A stretch of 39,452 nt of DNA, from NCBI GenBank assembly GCA_900318745.1, contig ONMC01000015.1, positions 1-39,452 on the forward strand. The letters run 5' to 3'. Position 1 is the stretch's first letter; the number at the start of each line of letters is the position of its first letter. Positions 1 through 9,598 of the stretch are shown here, in pieces. A program made the position numbers and the translations under genes. Source of the stretch: an uncultured Eubacteriales bacterium. GTDB lineage: Bacteria > Bacillota > Clostridia > Christensenellales > CAG-138. The notes under the pieces were generated by a model. That model made no database searches, was not told where the DNA came from, and saw nothing but the letters and a program-made list of their open reading frames with translations.

Positions 1-43
1 CGTTTTTAATTTGATCATTTTATCGCAAAATGATTAAATTGAA

Positions 44-72
44 TTGACAATGATAAGGATGAAGCGTAAAAT
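44..72 (+). promoter_or_regulatory. Promoter of the fic-hsdMSR operon
   Basis: A TTGACA -35 box (44-49), a 17-base spacer and a TAAAAT -10 box (67-72) make a near-consensus sigma-A promoter. Transcription would begin near 79. This matters for the fic start, because an apparent TTG start at 44 is part of the -35 box and the ATGs at 50 and 59 lie inside the promoter. Confidence 0.6.
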
Positions 73-100
73 AGAGGCAAGAATGAACTCGAGGGCGTAT

Positions 101-1156
101 ATGCTTACATTTGATTTCAAAACCGAATATCCGAAGCTCCTGCAGCCGGACATTGTCGCCATGCTGACAGCGATCCACGAGCAAAAAGGCGAACGATCCG
201 TACAGCCGGAAAGCGAAGCCATCGAGCAACTTCTGGAAATCGCGATGATCCAAAGCACCGAGGCGTCCAACCGCATTGAGGGCATCATCACCACGGACGA
301 CCGTCTGAAAAAACTTGTGCAGCAAAAGACCATGCCGAAAACCCGCAGCGAGCGTGAGATCGCGGGCTATCGCGACGTGCTTTCCACGATTCATGGAAAC
401 TACGCGTACATTCCGCCGCGTCCGTCGATGATCCTGCAGCTGCACCGCGATCTGTACAAATTCAGCGGCAAATCCATCGGCGGCAGCTTCAAGGCAGCGG
501 ATAACGTGATTTCGGAGGAGTTGCCGGACGGCACGCGCCGCGTGCGCTTTGTGCCGCTGCCTGCCTGGGAGACGCCACAGGCGATAGACGATCTCTGCGC
601 GGCATTCGATGACGTAATCAAAGATCCGGAGTACGATCCGCTGCTGCTGATCCCGATGTTTATTCTGGACTTCCTTTGCATTCATCCGTTCGCTGACGGC
701 AACGGCCGCATGAGCAGGCTTTGTACGCTGCTGTTACTGTACCGCGCAGGCTACACCGTCGGGAAGTACATCAGTCTTGAAAAACTGATCGCGGACAGCA
801 AGGAAACCTATTACGAAGCGCTCGCCGAAAGCTCGCAGGATTGGTACGAGGGAACGAACAATTACGCCCCGTTCGTGCGGTATCTGTTGGGCATCATCGT
901 TGCGGCGTATCGCGCGTTTGATGATCGACTGAAGCTTTTGAAAAACAGCGGCAATTCCAAATCGACGCGCATCCGCGAGCTGATCCGCGCGCACATCGGC
1001 ACAATCACCAAGAGCGAAATCATGGCGCTGTGCCCGGACATCAGTCAGGTGACGGTTCAGCGCGCGCTGGCGGAACTATTGGAACGCGGCGAGATCATCA
1101 AGATCGGCGGCGGTCGCTACACATCCTATACATGGAATCGGGAGGCAGAAAAATGA
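101..1156 (+). CDS. Fic family AMPylase with self-inhibitory motif and C-terminal winged helix
   Basis: Fic enzymes transfer AMP or another nucleotide from NTP to hydroxyl side chains of target proteins. The catalytic motif HPFADGNGRMSR is intact at about residues 195-206 (numbered from base 101). An inhibitory motif of the (S/T)xxxE(G/N) type, SNRIEG, sits at residues 56-61 before the Fic core, so this is a class with the inhibitory helix in cis. The last 60 or so residues look like a winged helix. I place the start at ATG 101, preceded by GAGGG at 91-95; ATG 83 is possible, and anything earlier falls in the promoter. The stop overlaps the hsdM start as ATGA, so the two are translationally coupled and Fic appears to be part of the restriction operon. 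Its target is unknown. Confidence 0.9.
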   Translation: MLTFDFKTEYPKLLQPDIVAMLTAIHEQKGERSVQPESEAIEQLLEIAMIQSTEASNRIEGIITTDDRLKKLVQQKTMPKTRSEREIAGYRDVLSTIHGNYAYIPPRPSMILQLHRDLYKFSGKSIGGSFKAADNVISEELPDGTRRVRFVPLPAWETPQAIDDLCAAFDDVIKDPEYDPLLLIPMFILDFLCIHPFADGNGRMSRLCTLLLLYRAGYTVGKYISLEKLIADSKETYYEALAESSQDWYEGTNNYAPFVRYLLGIIVAAYRAFDDRLKLLKNSGNSKSTRIRELIRAHIGTITKSEIMALCPDISQVTVQRALAELLERGEIIKIGGGRYTSYTWNREAEK

Positions 1157-2652
1157 TCACGGGAGAACTGAAAAACAGAATCGACGCGTTGTGGGACGTC
1201 TTTGCCGCGGGCGGGATCGTAAACCCACTGACAGTCGTGGAGCAGATGACCTATCTGATGTTCATCCGCGACCTCGACGACGCCGACAATCTCAAGGCAA
1301 AGGAGGCCGCCATGCTCGGACTGCCGTATGAGAGCATTTTCGCCGAAGAAGTGGAGATCGGCGGCAACAAGGTCAACGGCACACAGCTCAAGTGGAGCGT
1401 CTTCCGCGATTTCCCGGCGGGCAAGATGTATTCCGTCGTGCAGGAGTGGGTCTTCCCTTTCATCAAAAACCTGCATTCCGATAAAAACAGCGCCTACGCA
1501 AAGTACATGGACGACGCGATCTTCATGATCCCGACGCCGCTGATGCTCTCAAAGGTCGTGGACAGCATGGATGCCATCTATGAGCTGATCGCAAAGCAGA
1601 AGGAAACCGACACGAAGGGCGACGTCTACGAATATATCCTTTCAAAGATCTCCGCGTCCGGCAGGATCGGGCAGTTCCGCACGCCGCGCCACATCATCCG
1701 CATGATGGTCGAGCTGATGGATCCGCAGCCCGACGAGACCGTCTGCGACCCCGCCTGCGGCACCGCGGGCTTTCTGGTGGCGACCGCGGAGTATCTGAAC
1801 GAGCCGGAGCGCCGCGCGTTCCTGTTCAACCGGCAGAAGAAGGATCATTACATGAACCACATGTTCCACGGCTTCGACATGGACCGCACCATGCTGCGCA
1901 TCGGCGCCATGAACATGATCGCGCACGGCATCGAAAATCCCTATATCGAATACCGCGACAGCCTGTCCGATCAGAACCCCGACCGCGAGAAGTATTCGCT
2001 GATCCTTGCAAATCCGCCGTTTAAGGGCTCGCTCGACGCGGACATCGTTTCGACCGATCTTTTGAAGATTACAAAAACCCGCAAGACCGAGCTTTTGTTC
2101 CTTGCACTGTTTTTGAAAATGCTGCGCACGGGCGGTCGCTGCGCGTGCATCGTGCCGGACGGCGTGCTGTTCGGTTCATCTACCGCGCATAAGGCGATCC
2201 GCAAAGCGCTGATCGAAGAAAACCGCCTCGAAGCTGTCATTTCCATGCCCTCCGGCGTGTTCAAACCATACGCGGGCGTCAGTACCGCGGTGCTGATCTT
2301 TACCAAGACCGGGCACGGCGGCACGGACAAGGTCTGGTTCTATGATATGCAAGCGGACGGCTTCTCTCTGGACGACAAGCGCACGCCGACCAAGGACAAC
2401 GACATCCCCGATATCGTCAAGCGCTTTCGTGCGCTCGACGCCGAAGCCGACCGTCCCCGCACGGCTCAGTCCTTCCTCGTTCCGAAAGCCGAGATCGCGG
2501 CAAACGGCTACGATCTTTCGATCAACAAATACAAACAGACGGATTATAAGCCCGTGGAATACCCGCCGACCAGCGAAATTCTGAAGGAACTGAACAATCT
2601 CGAAATGCAGATCGCCGCAGGTCTGAAGGATTTGGAGGGGTTGGTACAATGA
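1153..2652 (+). CDS. hsdM: Type I restriction-modification system methyltransferase subunit
   Basis: HsdM methylates adenine within the bipartite target chosen by HsdS, using S-adenosylmethionine, and forms the M2S core of the type I enzyme. The 499-residue length is normal. An N-terminal helical HsdM_N domain comes first. The SAM-binding motif DPACGTAGF starts near residue 199 and the catalytic NPPF motif is at residues 287-290. The start is ATG 1153, with GGAGG at 1141-1145 and a 4-base overlap with the fic stop; the frame is open upstream but that stretch overlaps fic. Its stop overlaps the hsdS ATG. Base composition is GC-rich, unlike hsdS downstream. Confidence 0.96.
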   Translation: MITGELKNRIDALWDVFAAGGIVNPLTVVEQMTYLMFIRDLDDADNLKAKEAAMLGLPYESIFAEEVEIGGNKVNGTQLKWSVFRDFPAGKMYSVVQEWVFPFIKNLHSDKNSAYAKYMDDAIFMIPTPLMLSKVVDSMDAIYELIAKQKETDTKGDVYEYILSKISASGRIGQFRTPRHIIRMMVELMDPQPDETVCDPACGTAGFLVATAEYLNEPERRAFLFNRQKKDHYMNHMFHGFDMDRTMLRIGAMNMIAHGIENPYIEYRDSLSDQNPDREKYSLILANPPFKGSLDADIVSTDLLKITKTRKTELLFLALFLKMLRTGGRCACIVPDGVLFGSSTAHKAIRKALIEENRLEAVISMPSGVFKPYAGVSTAVLIFTKTGHGGTDKVWFYDMQADGFSLDDKRTPTKDNDIPDIVKRFRALDAEADRPRTAQSFLVPKAEIAANGYDLSINKYKQTDYKPVEYPPTSEILKELNNLEMQIAAGLKDLEGLVQ

Positions 2653-3806
2653 CGAATGTCAAAACGCTTTCGGAGATCAATCAGTACACAAGTCAATCTG
2701 TGAATCCGATGGATTATCCAGATAAGTATTATGAACTATATAGTGTGCCGAGCTATGATAACGATTATCCCGAAATCATACAAGGAAAAGAAATAGGTTC
2801 TACGAAAGTCACAGTAGAAGATAATGATGTACTGATCTGCAAAATCAATCCGCGAATAAACCGTGTATGGGTTGTAAAGCATCGTACCGATTATCAATTG
2901 TTAGCATCCTCGGAATGGATCATTGTGCGAAATCCGGAAATCAATCCAAACTATCTAAAACACTATTTCAGTTCTCCATCTTTTCGCATGTTGATAAACT
3001 CGCAGGTTGCGGGAATTGGAGGGTCATTAACAAGAGCGCAACCAAAGCAGGTAGCTAAATATCCTGTTCCGCTTCCTTCAAGAAAAGAACAGGATGAAAT
3101 AACGATAATATTCGATGAGATAGATGAATTGATCTCCCTGCGGAAAAAGCAGCTGCAAAAGCTGGATGATCTCGTCAAATCCCGCTTTGTCGAGATGTTT
3201 GGGGATCCTGTCAGTAACCCTAAAGAATGGGAAACAGTGCCACTATCCAATGAAGCCGATATTAAAATCGGACCATTTGGTTCTCTTTTACATAAAGAGG
3301 ATTACATCGTTGGAGGACATGCACTGGTGAATCCTTCGCACATTGTCAGCGGAAAGATTGTTCCTGATCATGAATTGACTGTATCAGATGAAAAATATGC
3401 GGAACTGGCAGTCTATCACCTAAAAGTTGGAGATGTTGTACTTGGACGACGTGGAGAGATGGGCAGATGCGCTGTTGTGGAACAGGAGGGATTGCTTTGC
3501 GGAACAGGGAGCTTGATAATTCGAAGCAAGGGCGATCTGCGAGCAGATTTCATACAAAAGATTATTTCATTCCCTTCGTTCAAGGAAACGATTGAGGAAA
3601 TGGCGGTGGGACAAACAATGCCAAACTTGAATGTGCCGATAGTTTCAGCATTCCAAATAATAAAACCACCGAAGAAAACCCAAGATCAGTATTATGATTT
3701 TGTAGATAAGATGATGAGAACTAAAACAATAACTCAACAAGGGCTGAACAAACTCGAACAGATGAAACAGGCATTGATGCAAAAATACTTTGGAGGTAAA
3801 GAATAA
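2649..3806 (+). CDS. hsdS: Type I restriction-modification specificity subunit
   Basis: HsdS reads the two halves of the DNA target. The 385-residue protein has the expected plan of two target-recognition domains separated by a conserved helical spacer. The spacer contains LQKLDDLVKSRFVEMFGDP at about residues 174-192, and a matching C-terminal helix contains LNKLEQMKQALMQKYFG. The recognition domains are clearly more AT-rich than hsdM, which is usual for domains exchanged by recombination. The start overlaps the hsdM stop by 4 bases (ATGA). No second hsdS, inverted half-copy or recombinase is nearby, so I see no phase-variable shuffling. Confidence 0.94.
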   Translation: MTNVKTLSEINQYTSQSVNPMDYPDKYYELYSVPSYDNDYPEIIQGKEIGSTKVTVEDNDVLICKINPRINRVWVVKHRTDYQLLASSEWIIVRNPEINPNYLKHYFSSPSFRMLINSQVAGIGGSLTRAQPKQVAKYPVPLPSRKEQDEITIIFDEIDELISLRKKQLQKLDDLVKSRFVEMFGDPVSNPKEWETVPLSNEADIKIGPFGSLLHKEDYIVGGHALVNPSHIVSGKIVPDHELTVSDEKYAELAVYHLKVGDVVLGRRGEMGRCAVVEQEGLLCGTGSLIIRSKGDLRADFIQKIISFPSFKETIEEMAVGQTMPNLNVPIVSAFQIIKPPKKTQDQYYDFVDKMMRTKTITQQGLNKLEQMKQALMQKYFGGKE

Positions 3807-4402
3807 TGGGGTTTCCCGGAGAAGAAATGATATCTACAGCGATTGAAAAGTTTTCGGATGGCATCATTCAGAAAATGAATGAAGCAGAAGCTAGACGAGA
3901 TCGAGAGTTTACTCTAAAACTAAAGGAACTGGAGTTTTATAAGACGAATTATTCAAAAGAACTAAAAGATATCTTTGATTATTGGTTTGACGCTGTTAGA
4001 GTGACACATATCAAAGACAATAAGAACATAACTGAACAAGAACGTAAGAATTATGAACAGCGATATAGCAACCTTACAAAGATAGATAAAATTGCTTTAT
4101 ATAAAATGAATACGCTAAAATATGGCGGAAAAGAGACTGGTCGCATTTTCGCGATTGAAAGCAAACTACATCAACCTGCTTATTCAAATCAGCCAAAGTC
4201 TACGGCATTGTATATGTGGTGTGCAATTCTATGTGTATTAAAGCATGATATACTAGGGCAAGAATTAGATCCACTTGACATAATCCAAGTACTTGTAAAT
4301 GATTATGACGATAATGAGGATCAAATAAATGAAGCGCGTCGCTACGTAATTGATCTATATGTAAAGACTTATCAAGAGGTTCCTTTTTGGGCATATGAAT
4401 GA
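3806..4402 (+). CDS. Unknown protein embedded in the type I R-M operon
   Basis: I do not recognise this 198-residue protein. It is AT-rich, with a charged, probably coiled-coil N-terminal part (about residues 1-50, many Glu/Lys/Arg) and a more compact C-terminal half containing aromatic residues and a short hydrophobic segment (STALYMWCAILCVL, near 132-145). No signal peptide is evident. Its ATG overlaps the hsdS stop by one base (TAATG), and GGAGG at 3792-3796 serves it, so it is almost certainly co-transcribed with hsdS. Its position between hsdS and hsdR suggests an accessory or modulating role in restriction or a separate defence gene; this is inference from context only. Confidence 0.75.
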   Translation: MGFPGEEMISTAIEKFSDGIIQKMNEAEARRDREFTLKLKELEFYKTNYSKELKDIFDYWFDAVRVTHIKDNKNITEQERKNYEQRYSNLTKIDKIALYKMNTLKYGGKETGRIFAIESKLHQPAYSNQPKSTALYMWCAILCVLKHDILGQELDPLDIIQVLVNDYDDNEDQINEARRYVIDLYVKTYQEVPFWAYE

Positions 4403-4423
4403 GCGAAAAGCAGGAGGTGGGGT

Positions 4424-5377
4424 ATGAAAAGAATTAGAGTATTTTCTTATATAGTTGTTGCTATACTGGTCCTTTCTTTTGTTTTACTTGGCATTTTATC
4501 TAGCAAGAATGATAAAATTGATTTTATTAGTTCTGTTGCAGGTGTTTCATCGTTTTTCGTTGCGATATGTACCGCTATCAACATATTTGTTGTAACAAAA
4601 CAGATTGATATAACTTCAAAACAATTAGAAGAAATGCAGAAAGAACGTGAAACTGCACAGCAACCATTATTGGTCGTAAAAGGAGATTATCTTGATATTG
4701 ATAAGCCAAGATTGTTCTATACTCCGCCGAGTGATGAGTATAGTTTCCTTTCAAGATACCATTATAGTGGATCGTTGTATAATGCATCATCATTTCCGGC
4801 GGTAGAAATAGATATTTGTGCTGAATTATCAGTTATTCGCGATGGCAAAGAGTATAAGGCGCAGTCTGGTACTCAGCAAATGACCGTTTTAATCGCAGAG
4901 GAAGAAAGAAGCTTTGATTTAATGTTTGCTGGTGATGAAAGAGCATATCTTTTTGATTCATTACGAGAATTGCGAGCAGAGAATTTGCCGGTTTTGAGCT
5001 ATACAATTACTTTCAAGAATCTTTGCGGTGGTTATTTTATCATTCATGATAAAATAATGCTTGTTCCTAATGATGTTGATAAAAACACTTTAATTCAATG
5101 GCATAGTGCAATCAATAAAGCAAAGATTGAGACAAAAGAAGTAATCGAATACTTAAGGATAGCAAAGAATAACAATCCAAAACTGTGGGAAGAAAAATAC
5201 GGCGAACTGAAAACTGGTTTTGACAAAGAGGTTGGAGGGGAGACTAACATAATAATCGATGCTAAACAGATGCCAAATAATTTTTCTTTTAGCGCTGTAT
5301 CAAAAGATGATTTTGTTAAAGAAAAGGAAAAGCATCAGTATGGCAAATTCGTTCATAAATTAACTTCTTGTCAATAA
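4424..5377 (+). CDS. Unknown membrane protein, two N-terminal TM helices and a cytosolic domain
   Basis: This 317-residue protein begins with two hydrophobic helices (about residues 7-27 and 34-58). A charged, coiled-coil-like stretch (about 62-82) and a soluble domain of roughly 230 residues follow; I do not recognise that domain. The layout suggests an inner-membrane anchor with a cytosolic effector or sensor domain. An AGGAGG ribosome site lies just upstream. It sits 21 bases after the preceding unknown gene and on the same strand as hsdS and hsdR. Codon use is AT-rich, like its upstream neighbour and unlike hsdM and hsdR, so these genes probably arrived as a separate cargo. Confidence 0.75.
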   Translation: MKRIRVFSYIVVAILVLSFVLLGILSSKNDKIDFISSVAGVSSFFVAICTAINIFVVTKQIDITSKQLEEMQKERETAQQPLLVVKGDYLDIDKPRLFYTPPSDEYSFLSRYHYSGSLYNASSFPAVEIDICAELSVIRDGKEYKAQSGTQQMTVLIAEEERSFDLMFAGDERAYLFDSLRELRAENLPVLSYTITFKNLCGGYFIIHDKIMLVPNDVDKNTLIQWHSAINKAKIETKEVIEYLRIAKNNNPKLWEEKYGELKTGFDKEVGGETNIIIDAKQMPNNFSFSAVSKDDFVKEKEKHQYGKFVHKLTSCQ

Positions 5378-5411
5378 TTAATAATCTATAACTATAAGGG
5401 AAGGAAGAAAC

Positions 5412-5645
5412 ATGAATGATTATTTTCAGACTATGATGTTCAATCCGCAATATGTGAACGCCGACAGTTATCATCATATGATGCAGCATCAACAGCAATA
5501 TGAAGCGGATCAAAATAAAAAGGTTGCGGACGCGGTAAAGGCAATGCACGATCTGTGTGAAGCAGTTCGCGGGATGGATAACGCACATCAGCAAACTACA
5601 TTTGCGTTTTGTCTCGTTGAAATTGGCAGAGAATTCAACTGGTAA
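5412..5645 (+). CDS. Small unknown protein upstream of hsdR
   Basis: A 77-residue protein with a Gln/His/Met-rich N-terminal half (MMQHQQQYEADQ region) and a predicted helical C-terminal half. The ribosome site AAGGGAAGGAAG lies just before ATG 5412. It ends 19 bases before the hsdR start and reads in the same direction, so it is probably translated from the same message. I do not recognise a family. Its size and position would fit a regulator or assembly factor for HsdR, but nothing in the sequence shows this directly. Confidence 0.6.
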   Translation: MNDYFQTMMFNPQYVNADSYHHMMQHQQQYEADQNKKVADAVKAMHDLCEAVRGMDNAHQQTTFAFCLVEIGREFNW

Positions 5646-5664
5646 AACAAACAAGGAGGTCTCC

Positions 5665-8600
5665 ATGACCAACTTTGATTTCTTACAATCCGAGCCGCAG
5701 TTTACGGGGTTTGCGGAAGCGGCGATCGGCGCGGAACGGCTGTATGCGATCGACGCCGCAGCGTGCGTGATCGGCTGTCGTCGGGCGATGGAGTTTGCCG
5801 TCAAGTGGATGTACTCGGTGGACGCGGCGCTCGAAGCGCCGTATCAGGATACGCTGAACGCGCTGATGAGCACCGAGGATTTCCGCAGCGTGGTGGACCG
5901 CGATCTTTTGACGCGCATGGACTATATCCGGCACGTTGCGAACACTGCCGCGCATTCGGGCAAGAAGATCACGCAGGAGCAGGCGGCGCTGTGCGTGGAA
6001 AACCTCTATTGGTTCATGGATTTCGTCGCCTGCTGCTATGCGGAGCACTACGAGCCGCGGGAGTTTGATCCGTCTTTGTTGACGGCGACACCTCATCCAC
6101 CGCAAGCGGTCCCCCTTCCCCATCAAGGGGAAGGCAATTCTCCGGAAGCGGAACAGAAGCTTTCGGCGTTGCTTGCGGAAAACGCCGCGCTGAAAGCGGA
6201 GCTGACCGCGCGCAGAGAGGAGCAGCAGCAAAGCTACGTTCCGAAGCCCCTCGAGCTTTCGGAATACAAGACGCGCAAGCTCTATATCGACGCGATGCTC
6301 ACCGATGCGGGCTGGAAAGAGGGCAAGGACTGGCAGAACGAGGTCGAGCTTTTCGGCATGCCGAACAGGAGCGAGGTCGGCTATGCGGACTATGTGCTTT
6401 ACGGCGACGACGGCAGGCCGCTTGCGGTGATCGAGGCAAAGCGCACCTGTGTGGATGTCAGTAAAGGGCGGCAGCAGGCAAAGCTCTACGCCGATCTTCT
6501 GGAGCAGAAATACCATCGCCGCCCGGTGATTTTCCTCACAAACGGCTTTGACACGCGCATTCAGGACAACCTGTACCCCGAGCGCAGATGCGCGGCGATC
6601 TGGTCGAAGCGCGATCTTGAAAAGCTATTCAATCTGCAGACGATGCGCACGAGCCTGAAAAATGTGATGGTAAACCGCGACATTGCGGGGCGGTACTATC
6701 AGGAGGGCGCGATCAAGGCGGTGTGCGACGCGTTCGGCGCAAAGAACCGGCGCAAGGCGCTGCTCGTCATGGCGACCGGTTCCGGCAAGACGCGCACGGT
6801 GATCGCGCTGTGCGACGTGCTTCTGCAGCACGGGTGGGTGAAAAATATCCTGTTCCTTGCCGACCGCAATTCTCTGGTGACGCAGGCGAAACGCAATTTT
6901 GTGAATCTGCTGCCCGATCTTTCCGTGACGAATCTCTGCGAGGAGAAGGACAACTATACCGCGCACTGCGTCTTTTCGACCTATCAGACGATGATGAACG
7001 TGATCGACGCGATCGAGGATGAGCAGGGCAAGCTGTTTACGTGCGGGCATTTCGATCTGGTCATCTGCGACGAGGCGCACCGTTCGATCTACAACAAGTA
7101 TCGCGATATCTTCAACTATTTTGACGCGCCTCTGGTGGGCCTGACCGCCACGCCGAAGGATGAGATCGACAAGAATACGTATGAGATCTTCGATCTCGAA
7201 AACGGCGTCCCGACCTACGGCTACGAGCTTGCGCAGGCGGTCAGAGACGGGTACCTTGTGGATTTCATTTCGGTCGAGACGACGCTGAAATTCATTCAGC
7301 AGGGCATCGTGTACGACGATCTGTCCGACGAGGACAAGGCGGCGTATGAGGACACGTTTGTCGATGAAAACGGCGAGCTGCCGGAGCGGATCGCGTCGTC
7401 GGCGCTGAACGAGTGGATCTTCAACGAGGACACGATCAAGGAAGTGCTGCACGTGCTGATGACCGAGGGGCTGAAGATTGACTACGGCAACAAAATCGGC
7501 AAGACGATCATCTTTGCCAAGAGCCACGCGCACGCGGAGAAGGTTCTGGAGATCTTCAACCACGAATATCCGCAGCTTTCCGGCTATGCAAAGGTGATCG
7601 ACAACTATATGACCTATGCGCAGAGCGCGATCGACGAGTTTTCCGATCCGAAAAAACTGCCGCAGATCGCGATCTCCGTGGATATGCTCGACACCGGCAT
7701 CGACGTGCCGGAGGTGCTGAACCTGGTCTTCTTCAAGAAGGTCATGAGCAAGGCGAAGTTCTGGCAGATGATCGGGCGCGGGACGCGGCTTTGTCCGGGG
7801 CTTTTGGACGGCGCGGACAAGCAGAAGTTCTATATCTTTGATTTTTGCGGCAACTTTGAGTTCTTCCGCATGAACAAAGGAAGACCGACCGCAAATATGA
7901 TCGCGCTGCAGGGAGCGATCTTCCATCTGAAAGCGCAGATTGCTTATAAACTACAGGATATCGCCTATCAGACGCCGGAGCTCATCGCATTCCGCAAGAC
8001 GCTGGTGGACGACATGGTGAAAAAGGTGCGCGAACTGAACCGTGAGAACTTTGCGGTCAAACAGCATCTGAAATATGTGGAGCTGTATTCCGATCCGGAA
8101 AATTATAAGGCGCTGACGTACGAGAACACGCTTGTGATCGGGCAGGAGCTTGCGCCGCTGATCATGCCGGAGGAGGACGACGCGAAGGCGCTGCGCTTCG
8201 ACGCGCTGCTGTACGGAATCGAGCTTGCATACCTAGCAGGAAAGAAGTACGGCAAGGCAAGAAGCGATCTAATGAAGAAGGTCAGCGCAATTGCCAACGT
8301 CGCCAATATTCCGGAGATCATGGCGCAGTCGGAGCTGATCAACAAGATCCTGCATACTGATTATGTGGAGAACGCGGGCATCAATGAATTTGAGAATATT
8401 CGTGAAAATCTGCGCGATCTGATCAAGTATATCCCGGTTGCCAAGATCCGATATGATACGAATTTCGACGACGAGATCCTTTCGATCGATTGGAAAGAAT
8501 CGGAGCTCGAGAACGACGATCTGAAGAACTACAAGGCAAAGGCGGAATTCTATGTGCGGCAGCACCGCGATCATGTCGTGATTGCAAAGCTTCGCAGCAA

Positions 8601-8982
8601 TGTGCCGCTGACCGCAATCGATGTGCAGGCGCTCGAACAGATCCTTTGGAGCGAAGTCGGAACGAAAGCCGAATATGAGGCGGAGTACGGAAAGAAACCG
8701 CTCGGCGAATTTGTGCGCGAGATCGTCGGTATGGACATGAATGCGGCGAAGGAGGCGTTTGCGGCGTATCTGAACGACGCGAATCTCGACAGTCGACAGA
8801 TCTACTTTGTGAACCAGATCGTGGAATACATCGTCCACAACGGCGTCATGAAGGATCTGTCCGTGCTGCAGGAGCCGCCGTTTACGGATCAGGGCAGCAT
8901 TGTCGATATCTTTACCGATCTTACGGTCTGGCAGGGCATCCGCAAAGCGATCGAACAGGTGAATTCCAACGCCGTGGCGTGA
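5665..8982 (+). CDS. hsdR: Type I restriction enzyme, motor and nuclease subunit
   Basis: HsdR translocates DNA using ATP and cuts at a distance from the HsdS target. The N-terminal ~125 residues look like a DUF4145-type helical domain. After a linker comes the nuclease domain, with VIEAKR carrying the catalytic Glu257 and Lys259. The SF2 helicase follows, with Walker A ATGSGKT at about 370-376 and the DEAH box at 469-472; VGLTATP and the later GRGTR motif are also present. The C-terminal third matches the EcoEI-type HsdR_C region. Length is 1105 residues. The start is ATG 5665 after AAGGAGG at 5653-5659; the frame is open further upstream but lacks a ribosome site and overlaps the 77-residue gene. 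The linker holds a palindromic repeat insertion (6091-6135). Confidence 0.96.
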   Translation: MTNFDFLQSEPQFTGFAEAAIGAERLYAIDAAACVIGCRRAMEFAVKWMYSVDAALEAPYQDTLNALMSTEDFRSVVDRDLLTRMDYIRHVANTAAHSGKKITQEQAALCVENLYWFMDFVACCYAEHYEPREFDPSLLTATPHPPQAVPLPHQGEGNSPEAEQKLSALLAENAALKAELTARREEQQQSYVPKPLELSEYKTRKLYIDAMLTDAGWKEGKDWQNEVELFGMPNRSEVGYADYVLYGDDGRPLAVIEAKRTCVDVSKGRQQAKLYADLLEQKYHRRPVIFLTNGFDTRIQDNLYPERRCAAIWSKRDLEKLFNLQTMRTSLKNVMVNRDIAGRYYQEGAIKAVCDAFGAKNRRKALLVMATGSGKTRTVIALCDVLLQHGWVKNILFLADRNSLVTQAKRNFVNLLPDLSVTNLCEEKDNYTAHCVFSTYQTMMNVIDAIEDEQGKLFTCGHFDLVICDEAHRSIYNKYRDIFNYFDAPLVGLTATPKDEIDKNTYEIFDLENGVPTYGYELAQAVRDGYLVDFISVETTLKFIQQGIVYDDLSDEDKAAYEDTFVDENGELPERIASSALNEWIFNEDTIKEVLHVLMTEGLKIDYGNKIGKTIIFAKSHAHAEKVLEIFNHEYPQLSGYAKVIDNYMTYAQSAIDEFSDPKKLPQIAISVDMLDTGIDVPEVLNLVFFKKVMSKAKFWQMIGRGTRLCPGLLDGADKQKFYIFDFCGNFEFFRMNKGRPTANMIALQGAIFHLKAQIAYKLQDIAYQTPELIAFRKTLVDDMVKKVRELNRENFAVKQHLKYVELYSDPENYKALTYENTLVIGQELAPLIMPEEDDAKALRFDALLYGIELAYLAGKKYGKARSDLMKKVSAIANVANIPEIMAQSELINKILHTDYVENAGINEFENIRENLRDLIKYIPVAKIRYDTNFDDEILSIDWKESELENDDLKNYKAKAEFYVRQHRDHVVIAKLRSNVPLTAIDVQALEQILWSEVGTKAEYEAEYGKKPLGEFVREIVGMDMNAAKEAFAAYLNDANLDSRQIYFVNQIVEYIVHNGVMKDLSVLQEPPFTDQGSIVDIFTDLTVWQGIRKAIEQVNSNAVA
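6091..6135 (+). repeat. REP-like palindromic repeat inserted in frame in hsdR
   Basis: Two adjacent palindromes, ACCGC-AA-GCGGT (6099-6110) and CCTTCCCC-ATCAA-GGGGAAGG (6114-6134), form back-to-back hairpins. The layout, a short GC palindrome followed by CCTTCCCC/GGGGAAGG, resembles short intergenic repeats that I recall as abundant in Clostridia genomes. Here it is translated as a proline-rich linker (residues about 143-157, [16 protein letters not shown]) between the DUF4145-like domain and the nuclease domain, without breaking the frame. Confidence 0.7.
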
Positions 8983-9041
8983 TAAGTACATTACTGCAAA
9001 GTGCAGTCCGAAAAGACTGGGCTGCGCTTCGTTATTGCGGA

Positions 9042-9536
9042 TTATTGTTCTCCGTCGTTATCGTCATTCGCCAGCTTGAGGAAGGCCGGGCGGTATTCTT
9101 CGAGGAGGCGTTTTGCGACGAGGTCGATCTGCTCGTCGTCGGACAGAAGGCGCTGCTTCAAAAGCTCGTAGCGCAGGCGCTTTTCCTCTTTCGTAAAGTG
9201 CGTTTCACGGGATTGTTCGGGGCAGTTTGTATAGTCGAGCGAAACGCCTTGAAACTGCTCGCTTGTGAGATCGAACACGCAGTCGCCGACGACGTTGAAG
9301 CAATGATAATTGCCGTCCGGGAGCGGCACGCCGAGTACCTTTCCGCCGTAAATATCCTGCATCAGAAACGCTGTGATCGAGCATTGCCCGAGCGTCGGGT
9401 TCTCAGGGCTCCAGTCCTGCCGCATGCGCGGCGCGCAGGTGTCCGCCGCCCAGACCGATTTCAGCCGGTCATAATAATCCCGCGGCGTCAGCCCGTTCGC
9501 GTCCCGGATCGTCGCTGTTTCCCAACCGTAAAACAT
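9042..9536 (-). CDS. YunG-like protein of unknown function
   Basis: A 164-residue protein resembling the Bacillus YunG family. The recognisable core is W(A)ADTC...SPENPTLGQCSITAFLMQDIYGG followed by a His-containing strand (NYHCFNVVGD) and DLTSEQF, a layout that recalls a small papain/transglutaminase-like fold with Cys and His. The catalytic nature is inferred, not shown. The ribosome site GGGAGGAAG lies just before the ATG (complement 9534-9536). It is convergent with hsdR and lies downstream of the second fic gene, separated by 62 bases, so the two may share a transcript. Confidence 0.75.
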   Translation of the reverse strand: MFYGWETATIRDANGLTPRDYYDRLKSVWAADTCAPRMRQDWSPENPTLGQCSITAFLMQDIYGGKVLGVPLPDGNYHCFNVVGDCVFDLTSEQFQGVSLDYTNCPEQSRETHFTKEEKRLRYELLKQRLLSDDEQIDLVAKRLLEEYRPAFLKLANDDNDGEQ

Positions 9537-9598
9537 TTGCTTCCTCCCGTATGTGCTGCATTCATGGATTCAACGAATCGGAAAGCGTGCTGCCGGAG

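Noticed and set aside
1030..1152. Upstream extension of hsdM in frame
   Set aside because: It overlaps the end of fic. ATG 1153 has GGAGG and the ATGA coupling, and the protein from there has the normal HsdM start.
2649..3806. Phase-variable hsdS shuffling
   Set aside because: There is no second hsdS copy, inverted half-gene or recombinase in the window.
5557..5664. Upstream extension of hsdR
   Set aside because: It overlaps the 77-residue gene, lacks a ribosome site, and ATG 5665 follows AAGGAGG.
8983..9041. Terminator after hsdR
   Set aside because: Small stems such as CAGTC/GACTG exist but there is no T-run, so I do not call it.
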